DNA of 64,000 bases from Pandoraea horticolens (GTDB taxonomy: Bacteria > Pseudomonadota > Gammaproteobacteria > Burkholderiales > Burkholderiaceae), in assembly GCF_902459555.1 (NCBI RefSeq), contig NZ_CABPSM010000001.1, positions 124,001 to 188,000 of the forward strand. Reading direction: 5' to 3'. A model generated the notes under the pieces. It saw nothing but the letters and a program-made list of their open reading frames with translations. It was not told the origin of the DNA and made no database searches. Positions 1 to 7,517 of the stretch are shown here, in pieces. Position 1 is the first letter of the stretch. Every line of letters starts with the position of its first letter. The position numbers and the translations under genes are program-made.

Positions 1-213
1 GCCGCACAGCAGCGTCTGTCCCGCGAAGCGCGCAGGTGCAATCTGCGCGGCGCTTTCGTCGCGAGCGACCACGCTCGCGGACGCCGCATCGTGCTGGTCG
101 ACGACGTCATGACCACCGGCGCGACCTGCGATGCCGCAGCCGCCGCACTCAAGCATGCGGGCGCAACGCATGTGCTTGCGGCTGTCGTATTGCGTACCCC
201 GTCTTCTCTGTAA
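1..213 (+). CDS. ComF family phosphoribosyltransferase, C-terminal part
   Basis: Only the last 70 codons are present; the gene begins before the window. The visible part carries the type I phosphoribosyltransferase PRPP loop (IVLVDDVMTTGAT, about residues 30-42 of the fragment), in which the two aspartates and the following TTGAT bind the ribose phosphate. It ends at a TAA 16 bases before trmL. ComF proteins are linked to DNA uptake and purine-like PRTase folds, but the exact reaction is not settled for most members. The assignment rests on the motif and on its position close to the end of the protein, as in ComF. A different PRTase of the same fold cannot be excluded because the N-terminal zinc-binding half is missing. 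Confidence 0.75.
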   Translation, partial: AAQQRLSREARRCNLRGAFVASDHARGRRIVLVDDVMTTGATCDAAAAALKHAGATHVLAAVVLRTPSSL

Positions 214-229
214 CTCTGCCCCCACGCTC

Positions 230-700
230 ATGTTCAACGTCGTTCTCGTCTCACCTGAAATTCCGCCGAATACGGGTAACGTGATTCGCCTGTGTGCCAA
301 TACCGGCGCACGGCTGCATCTGATCGAACCGCTCGGCTTTCCGCTGGACGACGCGCGTATGCGCCGCGCGGGGCTTGACTATCATGAGTACGCAGAGATG
401 AAGGTCCATCGGGACTGGGACGCGTTTCTGGCTGCCGAAACGCCCGACCCGACGCGGATGTTCGCGCTGACGACACGCGGTTCGCGTCCCTTCGGGGAGT
501 TGTTCTTCGCACCCGGCGATTGGTTTATCTTCGGCTCGGAAACGCGTGGCCTCGCGCCGGAATTGCTCGACACGTTCGCCACTACGCAACGCGTGCGCCT
601 GCCGATGCGCCCCGGCAACCGGAGCCTCAATCTGTCGAATACGGTCGCCGTGGTGGTCTTCGAAGCGTGGCGTCAGCAGGGTTACGCCGAAGGGTCCTGA
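230..700 (+). CDS. trmL: tRNA (cytidine(34)-2'-O)-methyltransferase
   Basis: A 156-residue SPOUT methyltransferase, the normal length for TrmL, which 2'-O-methylates the wobble nucleotide of certain leucine tRNAs using S-adenosylmethionine. Visible family motifs are PEIPPNTGNVIRLCANTG (residues 9-26), FGSETRGL (101-108) and the knot-forming C-terminal stretch LPMRPGNRSLNLSNTVAV (124-141). The ATG at 230 is chosen because it begins the conserved MFNVVLVSPEIP; an upstream in-frame start would add about 33 residues overlapping comF. The 3' end overlaps the convergent macro-domain gene by 19 bases. Function is known from the family; the assignment is secure. Confidence 0.93.
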   Translation: MFNVVLVSPEIPPNTGNVIRLCANTGARLHLIEPLGFPLDDARMRRAGLDYHEYAEMKVHRDWDAFLAAETPDPTRMFALTTRGSRPFGELFFAPGDWFIFGSETRGLAPELLDTFATTQRVRLPMRPGNRSLNLSNTVAVVVFEAWRQQGYAEGS

Positions 701-1212
701 CTGGCCAGTTCCGCTTGATAGCGTGCCAGCATCGGGGCGTCGAAGCAGACGAACTCCACGCGTTCGATGTTCGGGAAGTGAGGCAGCGCATCGAGCACGG
801 TGAACACGGCCAACGGCACGGCGAGTTCGGCCGGATAGCCAAAGATGCCGCAACTGATCGCCGGAAAGGCCGCACTCCGGCAGTCATGTTCCGATGCCAG
901 ACGCAAGCTTTCCCGGTAGCAACTCGCCAGCAGGGCGGGTTCGTCGTCAGCGCCACCGCGCCAGACAGGGCCGACCGCATGGATCACGAACCTCGCCTTG
1001 AGGCGAAATCCCGGGGTGAGCTTTGCCTGCCCGGTGGGGCAGCCGTGAAGTTTGCGGCAAGCTTCGAGCAGTTCGGGGCCGGCCGCGCGATGGATCGCGC
1101 CATTGACGCCGCCACCGCCGAGCAACAATTCGTTCGCGGCATTCACGATGACATCGACGGGGGATTGGGTGATATCGCCTTGAGAGGCGTGCAGACGGGA
1201 AACTTGCGACAT
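682..1212 (-). CDS. Macro domain protein, O-acetyl-ADP-ribose deacetylase-like (YmdB type)
   Basis: A 176-residue single macro domain. It has the ADP-ribose binding signatures GDIT (residues 12-15) and VNAANELLLGGGGVNGAIHRAAG (22-44), with the loop SCGIFGYP near residue 121. Proteins of this arrangement hydrolyse O-acetyl-ADP-ribose or remove mono-ADP-ribose from proteins. The start MSQVSRLHASQGDIT is chosen because it places the first strand just before GDIT as in the family; longer forms to base 1296 only add arginine-rich residues. It is convergent with trmL and overlaps its end. It lies downstream of gpsA on the same strand, but the 143-base gap leaves cotranscription uncertain. Confidence 0.88.
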   Translation of the reverse strand: MSQVSRLHASQGDITQSPVDVIVNAANELLLGGGGVNGAIHRAAGPELLEACRKLHGCPTGQAKLTPGFRLKARFVIHAVGPVWRGGADDEPALLASCYRESLRLASEHDCRSAAFPAISCGIFGYPAELAVPLAVFTVLDALPHFPNIERVEFVCFDAPMLARYQAELASQDPSA

Positions 1213-1355
1213 GGGCTCGACTCCCTTGTGGCGAGTGCCGGCGACGGGATTGTGCCGCCGGGGAAACGGCTTACCGGCAATCCCGTAGCGGATCATCGAT
1301 AAGCCACGCGAAACCTGACACCGCTGCGTTGACGACGCAACATGCGGTGACGCGT

Positions 1356-2369
1356 TTAGCTCGCGTCATCCTCGCGTTCGGCGCGGGCATCGCGCCGCAG
1401 CAGGGCTTCCACCGCCGCGCGGGCAGGCAAACCCTCGAACAATGTGGCGCATACCGCGTCGGTAATCGGCATTTCGACGCCATGCGCACGGGCCAGATCA
1501 CGCACCGCACGTGCACATCGTACGCCTTCGGCGACATGTCCCAGCGACGCCAGCACGTCGTCGAGCGACTTTCCTGTCGCCAGTCGTAACCCCACCGTAC
1601 GGTTACGCGACAAATCGCCGGTTGCCGTCAGTATCAGATCGCCCATGCCCGTCAGCCCCATGAACGTCTCGGGCTTACCGCCCAGCGCGACGCCCAAGCG
1701 GGTCATTTCGGCCAGACCACGCGTCACCAGCGCTGCGCGGGCGTTCAGCCCCAGACCCAGACCGTCGCTCACACCTGTCGCGATCGCGAGCACGTTCTTC
1801 ACGGCGCCCCCCACTTCGACACCGACGAGGTCGTCACTCGAATAGATGCGCAGGGCACCGAAATGGCAGGCAGCAATCGTCAGCTCGCACAGCGACGGCA
1901 CCGCGCTGGCAATGGTCAGTGCTGCCGGGAGGCCCTGCGCGACTTCGCGCGCAAAGCTCGGCCCCGAGAGCGGACCACCCGCAACCCGCGGGAAAACCTC
2001 GGCAACGATCTGATGCGGCAGCAGCCCGGTGTCCGCCTCGAACCCCTTGCAGAGCCAGATCAGGTTCTGCGGCGGATTGGCGGCGAGCGCCATATGGCCA
2101 GCCAATGCGCGCAAGCCTGCGACAGGTACGGCAGCGACGCACAAGGCGCGTTCACCCGTGCCATGCGCCAGCGCCGTCGCAAAATCGGCCTCGAATCGCA
2201 AACGGGAAGACAGCGTGGAACCAGGGAGGTAGGCGGAATTCTCGTGGGAGGCGGCCAACTGCTTCACGAGTGCAGCGTCGCGCGCCCAAAGAACAACGTC
2301 ATGGCGTGCAGCCATGTGACTCGCCATTGCGGTGCCCCAGGCACCAGCACCGAATACGGCAATCTTCAT
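1356..2369 (-). CDS. gpsA: Glycerol-3-phosphate dehydrogenase [NAD(P)+]
   Basis: A 337-residue cytosolic enzyme reducing dihydroxyacetone phosphate to sn-glycerol 3-phosphate, the backbone of phospholipids. The N-terminus has the Rossmann motif [10 protein letters not shown] (residues 6-15). [17 protein letters not shown] lies near residue 140, and the catalytic lysine segment [20 protein letters not shown] near 190 is followed by the [14 protein letters not shown] motif near 255. The ATG at 2369 gives the typical GpsA N-terminus [12 protein letters not shown]. It is the last gene of the rhodanese-grxC-secB-gpsA run, 62 bases after secB, an order common in Burkholderiales. Confidence 0.96.
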   Translation of the reverse strand: MKIAVFGAGAWGTAMASHMAARHDVVLWARDAALVKQLAASHENSAYLPGSTLSSRLRFEADFATALAHGTGERALCVAAVPVAGLRALAGHMALAANPPQNLIWLCKGFEADTGLLPHQIVAEVFPRVAGGPLSGPSFAREVAQGLPAALTIASAVPSLCELTIAACHFGALRIYSSDDLVGVEVGGAVKNVLAIATGVSDGLGLGLNARAALVTRGLAEMTRLGVALGGKPETFMGLTGMGDLILTATGDLSRNRTVGLRLATGKSLDDVLASLGHVAEGVRCARAVRDLARAHGVEMPITDAVCATLFEGLPARAAVEALLRRDARAEREDDAS

Positions 2370-2431
2370 GAAGGGGGCCTCAACGCGAAAGCCGGCACAG
2401 GGCCGGCCGTCGCGCCGATCAGCGCAAGCGC

Positions 2432-2938
2432 TTAGTGAGTCTGGGCAGACGAGCCGTCGGGCATGACGATGCCCGGTGCCGGCGTCTCGCCGTTGGCCGC
2501 TTGTTGCTCGGCCAGTTGTGCCAGACGTTGCTCGTACAGCGCCTGGAAGTTCACTTCGGCCAGGTGGATCGGCTGGAAACCGGCACGGCTGATAGCGTCG
2601 GCCACGTTGGCACGCAGGTACGGATAGACGATCGTCGGGCAAGCGATGCCGATGAGCGGATCGAGCTGTTCGGCCGGCACATTGCGGATTTCGAAAATAC
2701 CGGCTTGTTTGCCTTCGACCAGGAACGCGACCTTGTCCTTGATCTTGGCCGTCACGGTGGCGATCACGACGACTTCGAAGATTGCCTCGGCCAGACGCTC
2801 AGCAGCGACGTCCAATTGCACTTCAACGGTCGGCATCTCCTGCTCGAGGAAGATCGCGGGCGAATTCGGCTGCTCGAGCGACAGATCTTTCAGGTAAGCG
2901 CGCTGGATGCTGAAAAACGGCTGATTCTGGTCGGACAT
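2432..2938 (-). CDS. secB: Protein-export chaperone SecB
   Basis: A 168-residue homotetrameric chaperone that keeps preproteins unfolded and delivers them to SecA. The central stretch [20 protein letters not shown] and the tail region with [38 protein letters not shown] match the family throughout. The start [20 protein letters not shown] is the conserved beginning; the upstream extension lies in the grxC gap. The C-terminal 20 or so residues, rich in Ala/Glu/Pro, are variable as usual. It sits 65 bases downstream of grxC and is expected to be cotranscribed with it. Confidence 0.96.
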   Translation of the reverse strand: MSDQNQPFFSIQRAYLKDLSLEQPNSPAIFLEQEMPTVEVQLDVAAERLAEAIFEVVVIATVTAKIKDKVAFLVEGKQAGIFEIRNVPAEQLDPLIGIACPTIVYPYLRANVADAISRAGFQPIHLAEVNFQALYEQRLAQLAEQQAANGETPAPGIVMPDGSSAQTH

Positions 2939-3003
2939 TTCGTTTCCTTGGGTATAAGACAGCCACGTAGGCACGCGGCTGGGCGCACTATTTTCAGGCG
3001 GTA

Positions 3004-3264
3004 TCAGGCCGCTTGCAAGAGCGGCAGGAGGCCACCAGCACGATCCAGTGCCGACAGATCGTCGTAACCGCCAACGTGACACTCATCGATGTAGATCTGC
3101 GGTACCGTACGGCGCCCCGTGCGCGTCATCATTTCCTCGCGGCGAGCGGGTTCCTTGTCGATCAGGATCTTCTCAATGTCCTGAACGCCGCGCTGGCGCA
3201 GCAGACGTTCCGCCATCTGGCAATACGGGCACACTTGCGTGCTGTACATCACGATCTTCGGCAT
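3004..3264 (-). CDS. grxC: Glutaredoxin 3
   Basis: An 86-residue glutaredoxin with the CPYC dithiol active site at residues 12-15, the cis-proline motif TVPQIYID and the GG motif (HVGGYDDL) that binds glutathione. It reduces disulfides and mixed glutathione disulfides in the cytosol, using glutathione made by GshA and GshB encoded elsewhere in the window. The ATG at 3264 is preferred over a TTG three codons upstream because a GAGGAG ribosome site lies nine bases before it. It starts 17 bases after the rhodanese gene. Confidence 0.95.
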   Translation of the reverse strand: MPKIVMYSTQVCPYCQMAERLLRQRGVQDIEKILIDKEPARREEMMTRTGRRTVPQIYIDECHVGGYDDLSALDRAGGLLPLLQAA

Positions 3265-3281
3265 GACTTGCAACTCCTCGA

Positions 3282-3689
3282 TTACTTGACGACCGGCAGA
3301 CCGGCTTCCTGCCAGGCGGCGATGCCGCCCTGGAGACTGAATGCCTCAGCATAGCCAAGATTGCGCAACAGCGTCTGAGCGCGCGCCGAGCGCTGACCGC
3401 TCTTGCACACGATAAGTACCGGTGCTGCCTTGTTTTTGATGACCTGAGCAATTTTCTGCTCCACGTCGTCGAGCGGCACGTTTCGCGCGGACGGCAGGTG
3501 GCCGGCGGCGAATTCCTCTCCCGAGCGCACGTCGAGCACCACTGCGCCCTTACGGTTAATGAGCTGGGTCGCTTCGATGGTCGACAGTCCGCGACCGCCG
3601 CGCTTGAAGACCGGCCAGGCCAGCATGCCACCCGAAACGAGGGCAATCGCGATCAGCGCGAGGTTGGTGTAATCGGAAAAGAACTTCAC
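3282..3689 (-). CDS. Membrane-anchored rhodanese-like protein
   Basis: A 135-residue protein with one N-terminal transmembrane helix (about residues 8-26) followed by a rhodanese domain. The domain contains VLDVRSGEEFAAGHLPSARNVP and the active-site loop CKSGQRS with the catalytic cysteine at residue 95. Single-domain rhodaneses transfer sulfane sulfur; the partner here is unknown. A GTG start at 3689 is chosen because AGGTGG lies just upstream and it begins the recognisable KFFSDYTNLALIAIALVSG. The frame stays open upstream, but that part is arginine-rich and crosses the likely promoter. It is the first gene of the operon with grxC, secB and gpsA. Confidence 0.88.
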   Translation of the reverse strand: MKFFSDYTNLALIAIALVSGGMLAWPVFKRGGRGLSTIEATQLINRKGAVVLDVRSGEEFAAGHLPSARNVPLDDVEQKIAQVIKNKAAPVLIVCKSGQRSARAQTLLRNLGYAEAFSLQGGIAAWQEAGLPVVK

Positions 3690-3722
3690 AAACCACCTGA
3701 AAAAGATCAAAAGAATCCGATC

Positions 3723-3728
3723 ATTATA
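3723..3728 (-). promoter_or_regulatory. Candidate -10 box for rhodanese-grxC-secB-gpsA operon
   Basis: A perfect TATAAT is read on the minus strand in an AT-rich island 34 bases before the GTG start of the rhodanese gene. No convincing -35 hexamer is visible at 16-18 bases upstream, so the call rests on the -10 box and its position. Confidence 0.4.
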
Positions 3729-3922
3729 AAATAATCCGTGATTGCGCCGACGGATCGCGTTGCCAATCGCTGCGCCGGACGTCGGTGGCCGCTTCGCCGC
3801 CCCCCCGAACGTCCCTGAATTGCTGCCACAAAGCCCTTGCCGGGCGTTGTCGCACAAGGCGCGGCGAACTGCCTTCGTGCCGCCGGCTGCCCCCGCTTTC
3901 CAACTCTGACTGAAGTTTGCTC

Positions 3923-4669
3923 ATGTACAAGCTCGTTCTCATCCGCCACGGCGAATCGACGTGGAACAAGGAAAATCGCTTCACCGGCTGGATCGACGTC
4001 GACCTGACCGAAAAGGGCGTCGCCGAAGCCAGCCAGGCCGGCAATCTGCTCGCCGAAGCCGGCTTCAAATTCGATCTCGCCTACACGTCGGTCCTTAAGC
4101 GCGCGATCCGCACCCTGTGGCACGTGCAGGACGTCATGGACCAGATGTGGATTCCCGTGGTGCATAGCTGGCGTCTGAATGAGCGTCACTACGGCGCTCT
4201 GGCTGGCCTGAACAAGGCCGAGACCGCCGCCAAGTACGGCGACGAGCAGGTCCACGTCTGGCGCCGCAGCTACGATACCCCACCGCCCCCGTTGGCAGCG
4301 GACGACGAGCGCAGCTCCTACAACGATCCGCGTTACGCCAAGCTCAAGCGCGAAGAGATTCCGCTCACCGAGTGCCTGAAGGACACCGTGGCTCGCGTGC
4401 TGCCCCTGTGGAACGAATCGATCGCGCCGGCTGTGCGCTCCGGCAAACAGGTGCTCGTTGCCGCCCACGGCAATTCGCTGCGCGCGCTCATCAAGCACCT
4501 CGACAACATTTCGGACGACGACATCGCCAGCCTGAACATCCCGAACGGCACGCCGCTCGTGTACGAGCTGGACGCCGATCTCAAGCCGATCCGCCATTAC
4601 TATCTGGGCGATCAGGAAAAGATCGCCGGCGCACTGGCTGCCGTCGCCGCACAAGGCAAGTCGAAGTAA
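3923..4669 (+). CDS. gpmA: 2,3-bisphosphoglycerate-dependent phosphoglycerate mutase
   Basis: A 248-residue glycolytic enzyme interconverting 3- and 2-phosphoglycerate through a phosphohistidine. The phosphate-accepting histidine is in [10 protein letters not shown] (His9), the general acid/base glutamate lies in [10 protein letters not shown], and the second histidine is in [15 protein letters not shown]. The ATG at 3923 gives the standard [12 protein letters not shown] start; an alternative two codons upstream is less likely. It is monocistronic by context: it is divergent from the rhodanese operon and followed 35 bases later by a perfect hairpin. Confidence 0.96.
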   Translation: MYKLVLIRHGESTWNKENRFTGWIDVDLTEKGVAEASQAGNLLAEAGFKFDLAYTSVLKRAIRTLWHVQDVMDQMWIPVVHSWRLNERHYGALAGLNKAETAAKYGDEQVHVWRRSYDTPPPPLAADDERSSYNDPRYAKLKREEIPLTECLKDTVARVLPLWNESIAPAVRSGKQVLVAAHGNSLRALIKHLDNISDDDIASLNIPNGTPLVYELDADLKPIRHYYLGDQEKIAGALAAVAAQGKSK

Positions 4670-5033
4670 TCCCCGACGATCGTCCGATGCGATAGCCGGA
4701 ACCGGGCGCACCGCCACCGCGGTGCGCCTCCCTCTCCTCCCGCCCCGCCCGTAATACCCGGTAACACGATTTCGGCGGCGTTGGCGACATCTCGTTTTTC
4801 ACCTCCCGTCGCCTGCCGAAGCGCATTCTGCCTGCCAACGCCACGCGCTATCGGAGGACGCCCGCCCAAAATCCCGTCACAACGGCAGGTCGAACGGAAC
4901 TTTTTGTCGAACCACTCAGGAAAAGTTCCTGTCGAATGGGCAATGTCCGCCCTGCGGGCAAACGGTTATACTTCGCCAAAGTGTGCGCGCCCATTGGCGG
5001 GCGCCCCGAAAAATCCGGAATTTCCACGCCTAT
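4670..5033. other. Gap between gpmA and the S41 protease gene
   Basis: No credible gene is seen. The gap holds the gpmA hairpin (4705-4728), a 9-bp perfect inverted repeat at 4896-4929 (GGAACTTTT ... AAAAGTTCC, 16 bases apart) and a TATACT hexamer at 4967-4972 that could be the -10 box of the protease gene 62 bases before its ATG. Confidence 0.5.
4705..4728 (+). terminator. Hairpin downstream of gpmA
   Basis: A perfect 10-bp stem (GGCGCACCGC / GCGGTGCGCC) with a four-base loop lies 35 bases after the gpmA stop. It is followed by a pyrimidine-rich stretch (TCCCTCTCCTCC) rather than a clean T run. It may stop or pause transcription or protect the 3' end. Confidence 0.5.
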
Positions 5034-6590
5034 ATGCGCCAAACCCTCAAACACATCGGCCTGATCGTGCTGGGCCTCGCGACTGGTGCTGCTGCCACCC
5101 TCGCGTTTTCGCAGGCATCCGCACAAAGCGCTACCACGCCATTGCCGCTCGAGCAGCTTCGTCTGCTGGCCGAAGTGTTCGGTCAAATCAAGCGCGAGTA
5201 CGTGCAGCCGGTGGACGACAAGAAGCTGCTGACCGCAGCGATCAAGGGTATGGTGTCGAGCCTCGATCCGCACTCGTCGTACCTCGACAAGGACGAATAC
5301 AAAGAGCTGCAGGAGCAGACGCGCGGTCGCTTCGCCGGTCTCGGCATCGAGATTTCGCAAGAAGACGGCCTCGTGAAGGTGATTTCCCCTATCGAAGACA
5401 GCCCGGCCTTCAAGGCCGGTCTGAAGCCCGGCGACCTAATCACCCGTATCGACGACAAGCCCGTACGCGGCATGACCCTCGACCAGGCGGTCAAGCGCAT
5501 GCGCGGCGCCCCCGGCAGCAAGGTCACGCTGACGATCTTCCGCAAGTCGGAAGAGCGCACCTTCCCGGTGTCGATCGTACGTGCGGAAATCCGTGTGCAG
5601 AGTGTGAAGGGCAAGATGCTCGAGCCGGGTATCGGTTACGTCCGCATCACGAGCTTCCAGGAACGCACCGTGCCGGATCTGGCCAAGAAGCTCCAGGAAC
5701 TGGCCAAGGATCAACCGCTCAAGGGCCTGGTGCTCGATCTGCGTAACAACGGCGGCGGCATTCTCCAGTCCGCAGTCGGCGTGTCCGCAGCCTTCCTCAA
5801 GGAAGGTGCCACGGTCGTGACGACCAACGGTCAGATCGAAGACGCCAAGCAGAAGTACACGGCCACGTTCGACAACTACCGTCTGTCGGCGAGCCCGGAC
5901 GATCCGCTCAAGGGCGAAGCCGCCATCTGGAAGACGGTGCCGATGGTGGTGCTGGTGAACGCCTACTCCGCGTCGGCCTCGGAAATCGTGGCGGGTGCCC
6001 TGCAGGATTCGAAGCGCGCGCTGATCATGGGCAAGACGACCTTCGGCAAGGGATCGGTGCAGACCGTGCGCCAGTTGTCGCCGGACACCGCCCTGCGTCT
6101 GACCACGGCGTACTACTACACGCCGAGCGGCCGTTCGATCCAGTCCATCGGTATCAAGCCGGACGTGCCGGTCGACCAGAATCCGAAGGGCGATCCGGAC
6201 GACGTGCTGGTCACGCGCGAAATCGATTACCAGAACCATCTGCACAACACGCAAACGCCTGACGAGCAGAAGGAAATCGACGCCCGCGAAGCCCGCCGCC
6301 TGGAAGAACTGCGCCGCCTCGAGGAAGAGAACGCGAAGAAGACGCCGGAAGAGCGCAAGAAGGAACGTGAGGAACGCCTGCCGGATCTGGGCAGCACCGA
6401 CGACTTCATGCTCCAGCAGGCCATCCACCAACTCAAGGGCGAGCCGGTCCAGCGCACGAAGTCGCGCCTGGAAGCCAACGCTGGCCCGATGCCGAAGGAC
6501 GCTTCGAAGGCTGCGGCGCCCACCACCGGCGCCAAGGCAGACCCGAAGACCGACACCGTCGTACCGGCCAAGCCGGCGGACAAGAAATAA
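5034..6590 (+). CDS. S41 family carboxyl-terminal processing protease
   Basis: A 518-residue exported serine protease of the CtpA/Prc type. An N-terminal signal or anchor (about residues 8-32, ending SQASAQS) is followed by a short helical region with DPHSSYLDKDEYKEL and a PDZ domain (about 95-170). The S41 catalytic domain contains LRNNGGGILQSAV, VNAYSASASEIVAGAL with the nucleophilic serine, and the lysine base further on (KTTFGKGSVQ). The last 130 residues are a highly charged Glu/Arg helix and a Lys/Ala/Pro tail. Such proteases trim periplasmic proteins. The ATG at 5034 is selected because the signal segment begins directly after it. A strong terminator follows. Confidence 0.93.
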   Translation: MRQTLKHIGLIVLGLATGAAATLAFSQASAQSATTPLPLEQLRLLAEVFGQIKREYVQPVDDKKLLTAAIKGMVSSLDPHSSYLDKDEYKELQEQTRGRFAGLGIEISQEDGLVKVISPIEDSPAFKAGLKPGDLITRIDDKPVRGMTLDQAVKRMRGAPGSKVTLTIFRKSEERTFPVSIVRAEIRVQSVKGKMLEPGIGYVRITSFQERTVPDLAKKLQELAKDQPLKGLVLDLRNNGGGILQSAVGVSAAFLKEGATVVTTNGQIEDAKQKYTATFDNYRLSASPDDPLKGEAAIWKTVPMVVLVNAYSASASEIVAGALQDSKRALIMGKTTFGKGSVQTVRQLSPDTALRLTTAYYYTPSGRSIQSIGIKPDVPVDQNPKGDPDDVLVTREIDYQNHLHNTQTPDEQKEIDAREARRLEELRRLEEENAKKTPEERKKEREERLPDLGSTDDFMLQQAIHQLKGEPVQRTKSRLEANAGPMPKDASKAAAPTTGAKADPKTDTVVPAKPADKK

Positions 6591-6608
6591 GCATCCGCTT
6601 TACACTAC

Positions 6609-6644
6609 AAACCGTGCCCGCGAAAGCCGGCACGGTTTTTTTTA
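6609..6644 (+). terminator. Intrinsic terminator after the S41 protease gene
   Basis: A 9-bp stem (AACCGTGCC / GGCACGGTT) with a 10-base loop is followed by eight T residues, 18 bases after the protease stop codon. Confidence 0.9.
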
Positions 6645-6661
6645 TTCCACTCCGGTTTGCG

Positions 6662-7414
6662 ATGAACGACGACCAGTTGCTGCGTTACTCCCGCCACATC
6701 CTGCTCGACGAACTCGGTATCGAGGGCCAGGAGCGTCTGCTCGCCGCCCATGCCGTGATCGTGGGGGCTGGAGGTCTGGGCTCGCCCGCAGCCCTCTACC
6801 TGGCGGCATCGGGCGTCGGACGCATCACGCTGATCGACGACGACGATGTCGATCTCACCAATCTGCAACGCCAGATCCTCCACGACACGCGGAGTGTGGG
6901 CCGGCCCAAGGTAATCTCCGGACGCGAGCGCATCGCGCAAATCAACCCGGACGTGATCGTCGACGTCGTCAACGAACGTGTGGACGAAGCACGGCTCAAG
7001 GCACTGGCGCGCGACGCCACCGTGGTGCTCGACGGCTCGGACAACTTCGCCACGCGTCACGCCGTCAATCGTGCCTGCGTGGCGGCGGGCGTCCCGCTCG
7101 TGTCCGGCGCGGCCTTGCGCTTTGATGGCCAGATCAGCGTCTTCGACGTGCGCAATGACGCCTCGCCCTGCTATGAGTGCATCTTCCCTGCGGACGAGCC
7201 CTTCCCCGAACAGGCCTGCGCGACGATGGGGGTACTGGCCCCGCTCGTGGGCATCATCGGCAGCATGCAGGCCGCCGAGGCCATCAAGCTCATCACGGGT
7301 GTGGGCGTGCCGCTGGTCGGCCGTCTGCAATTGCTCGACGGGCGCAAGATGAGTTGGCACACCATGCACTGCGCTCGCAATCCCGAGTGCAAGGTTTGCG
7401 GTCAGCGGCATTGA
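6662..7414 (+). CDS. ThiF/MoeB family sulfur-carrier adenylyltransferase
   Basis: A 250-residue E1-like enzyme that adenylates the C-terminus of a ubiquitin-like sulfur carrier (MoaD or ThiS). It has the nucleotide loop GAGGLGSP (residues 35-42), the arginine-rich DLTNLQRQILHDTRSVGRPK segment (64-83), a cysteine at 186 and the two zinc-binding pairs CxxC at 170-173 and 243-246. The start MNDDQLLRYSRHILL is conserved in the family. MoeB and ThiF are hard to separate by sequence alone, and there is no moa or thi gene adjacent, so the pathway (molybdopterin or thiamine) is left open. It is convergent with ptsI across a shared terminator. Confidence 0.9.
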   Translation: MNDDQLLRYSRHILLDELGIEGQERLLAAHAVIVGAGGLGSPAALYLAASGVGRITLIDDDDVDLTNLQRQILHDTRSVGRPKVISGRERIAQINPDVIVDVVNERVDEARLKALARDATVVLDGSDNFATRHAVNRACVAAGVPLVSGAALRFDGQISVFDVRNDASPCYECIFPADEPFPEQACATMGVLAPLVGIIGSMQAAEAIKLITGVGVPLVGRLQLLDGRKMSWHTMHCARNPECKVCGQRH

Positions 7415-7436
7415 GCACCGTGAGCCGGATCGCCGT

Positions 7437-7475
7437 AAAAAAAGCGGGCGCCCCGTTATCGGAGCACCCGCTTTT
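7437..7475. terminator. Bidirectional terminator between moeB-like gene and ptsI
   Basis: A 14-position stem with two mismatches (AAGCGGGCGCCCCG ... CGGAGCACCCGCTT) has a TTAT loop. It is flanked by seven A on the left and CTTTTC on the right, so it can end transcription of both convergent genes. Confidence 0.85.
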
Positions 7476-7517
7476 CGTTTCAGGGACGTTCAGGGACGTG
7501 GCCCTGCGGTCAGTCCG

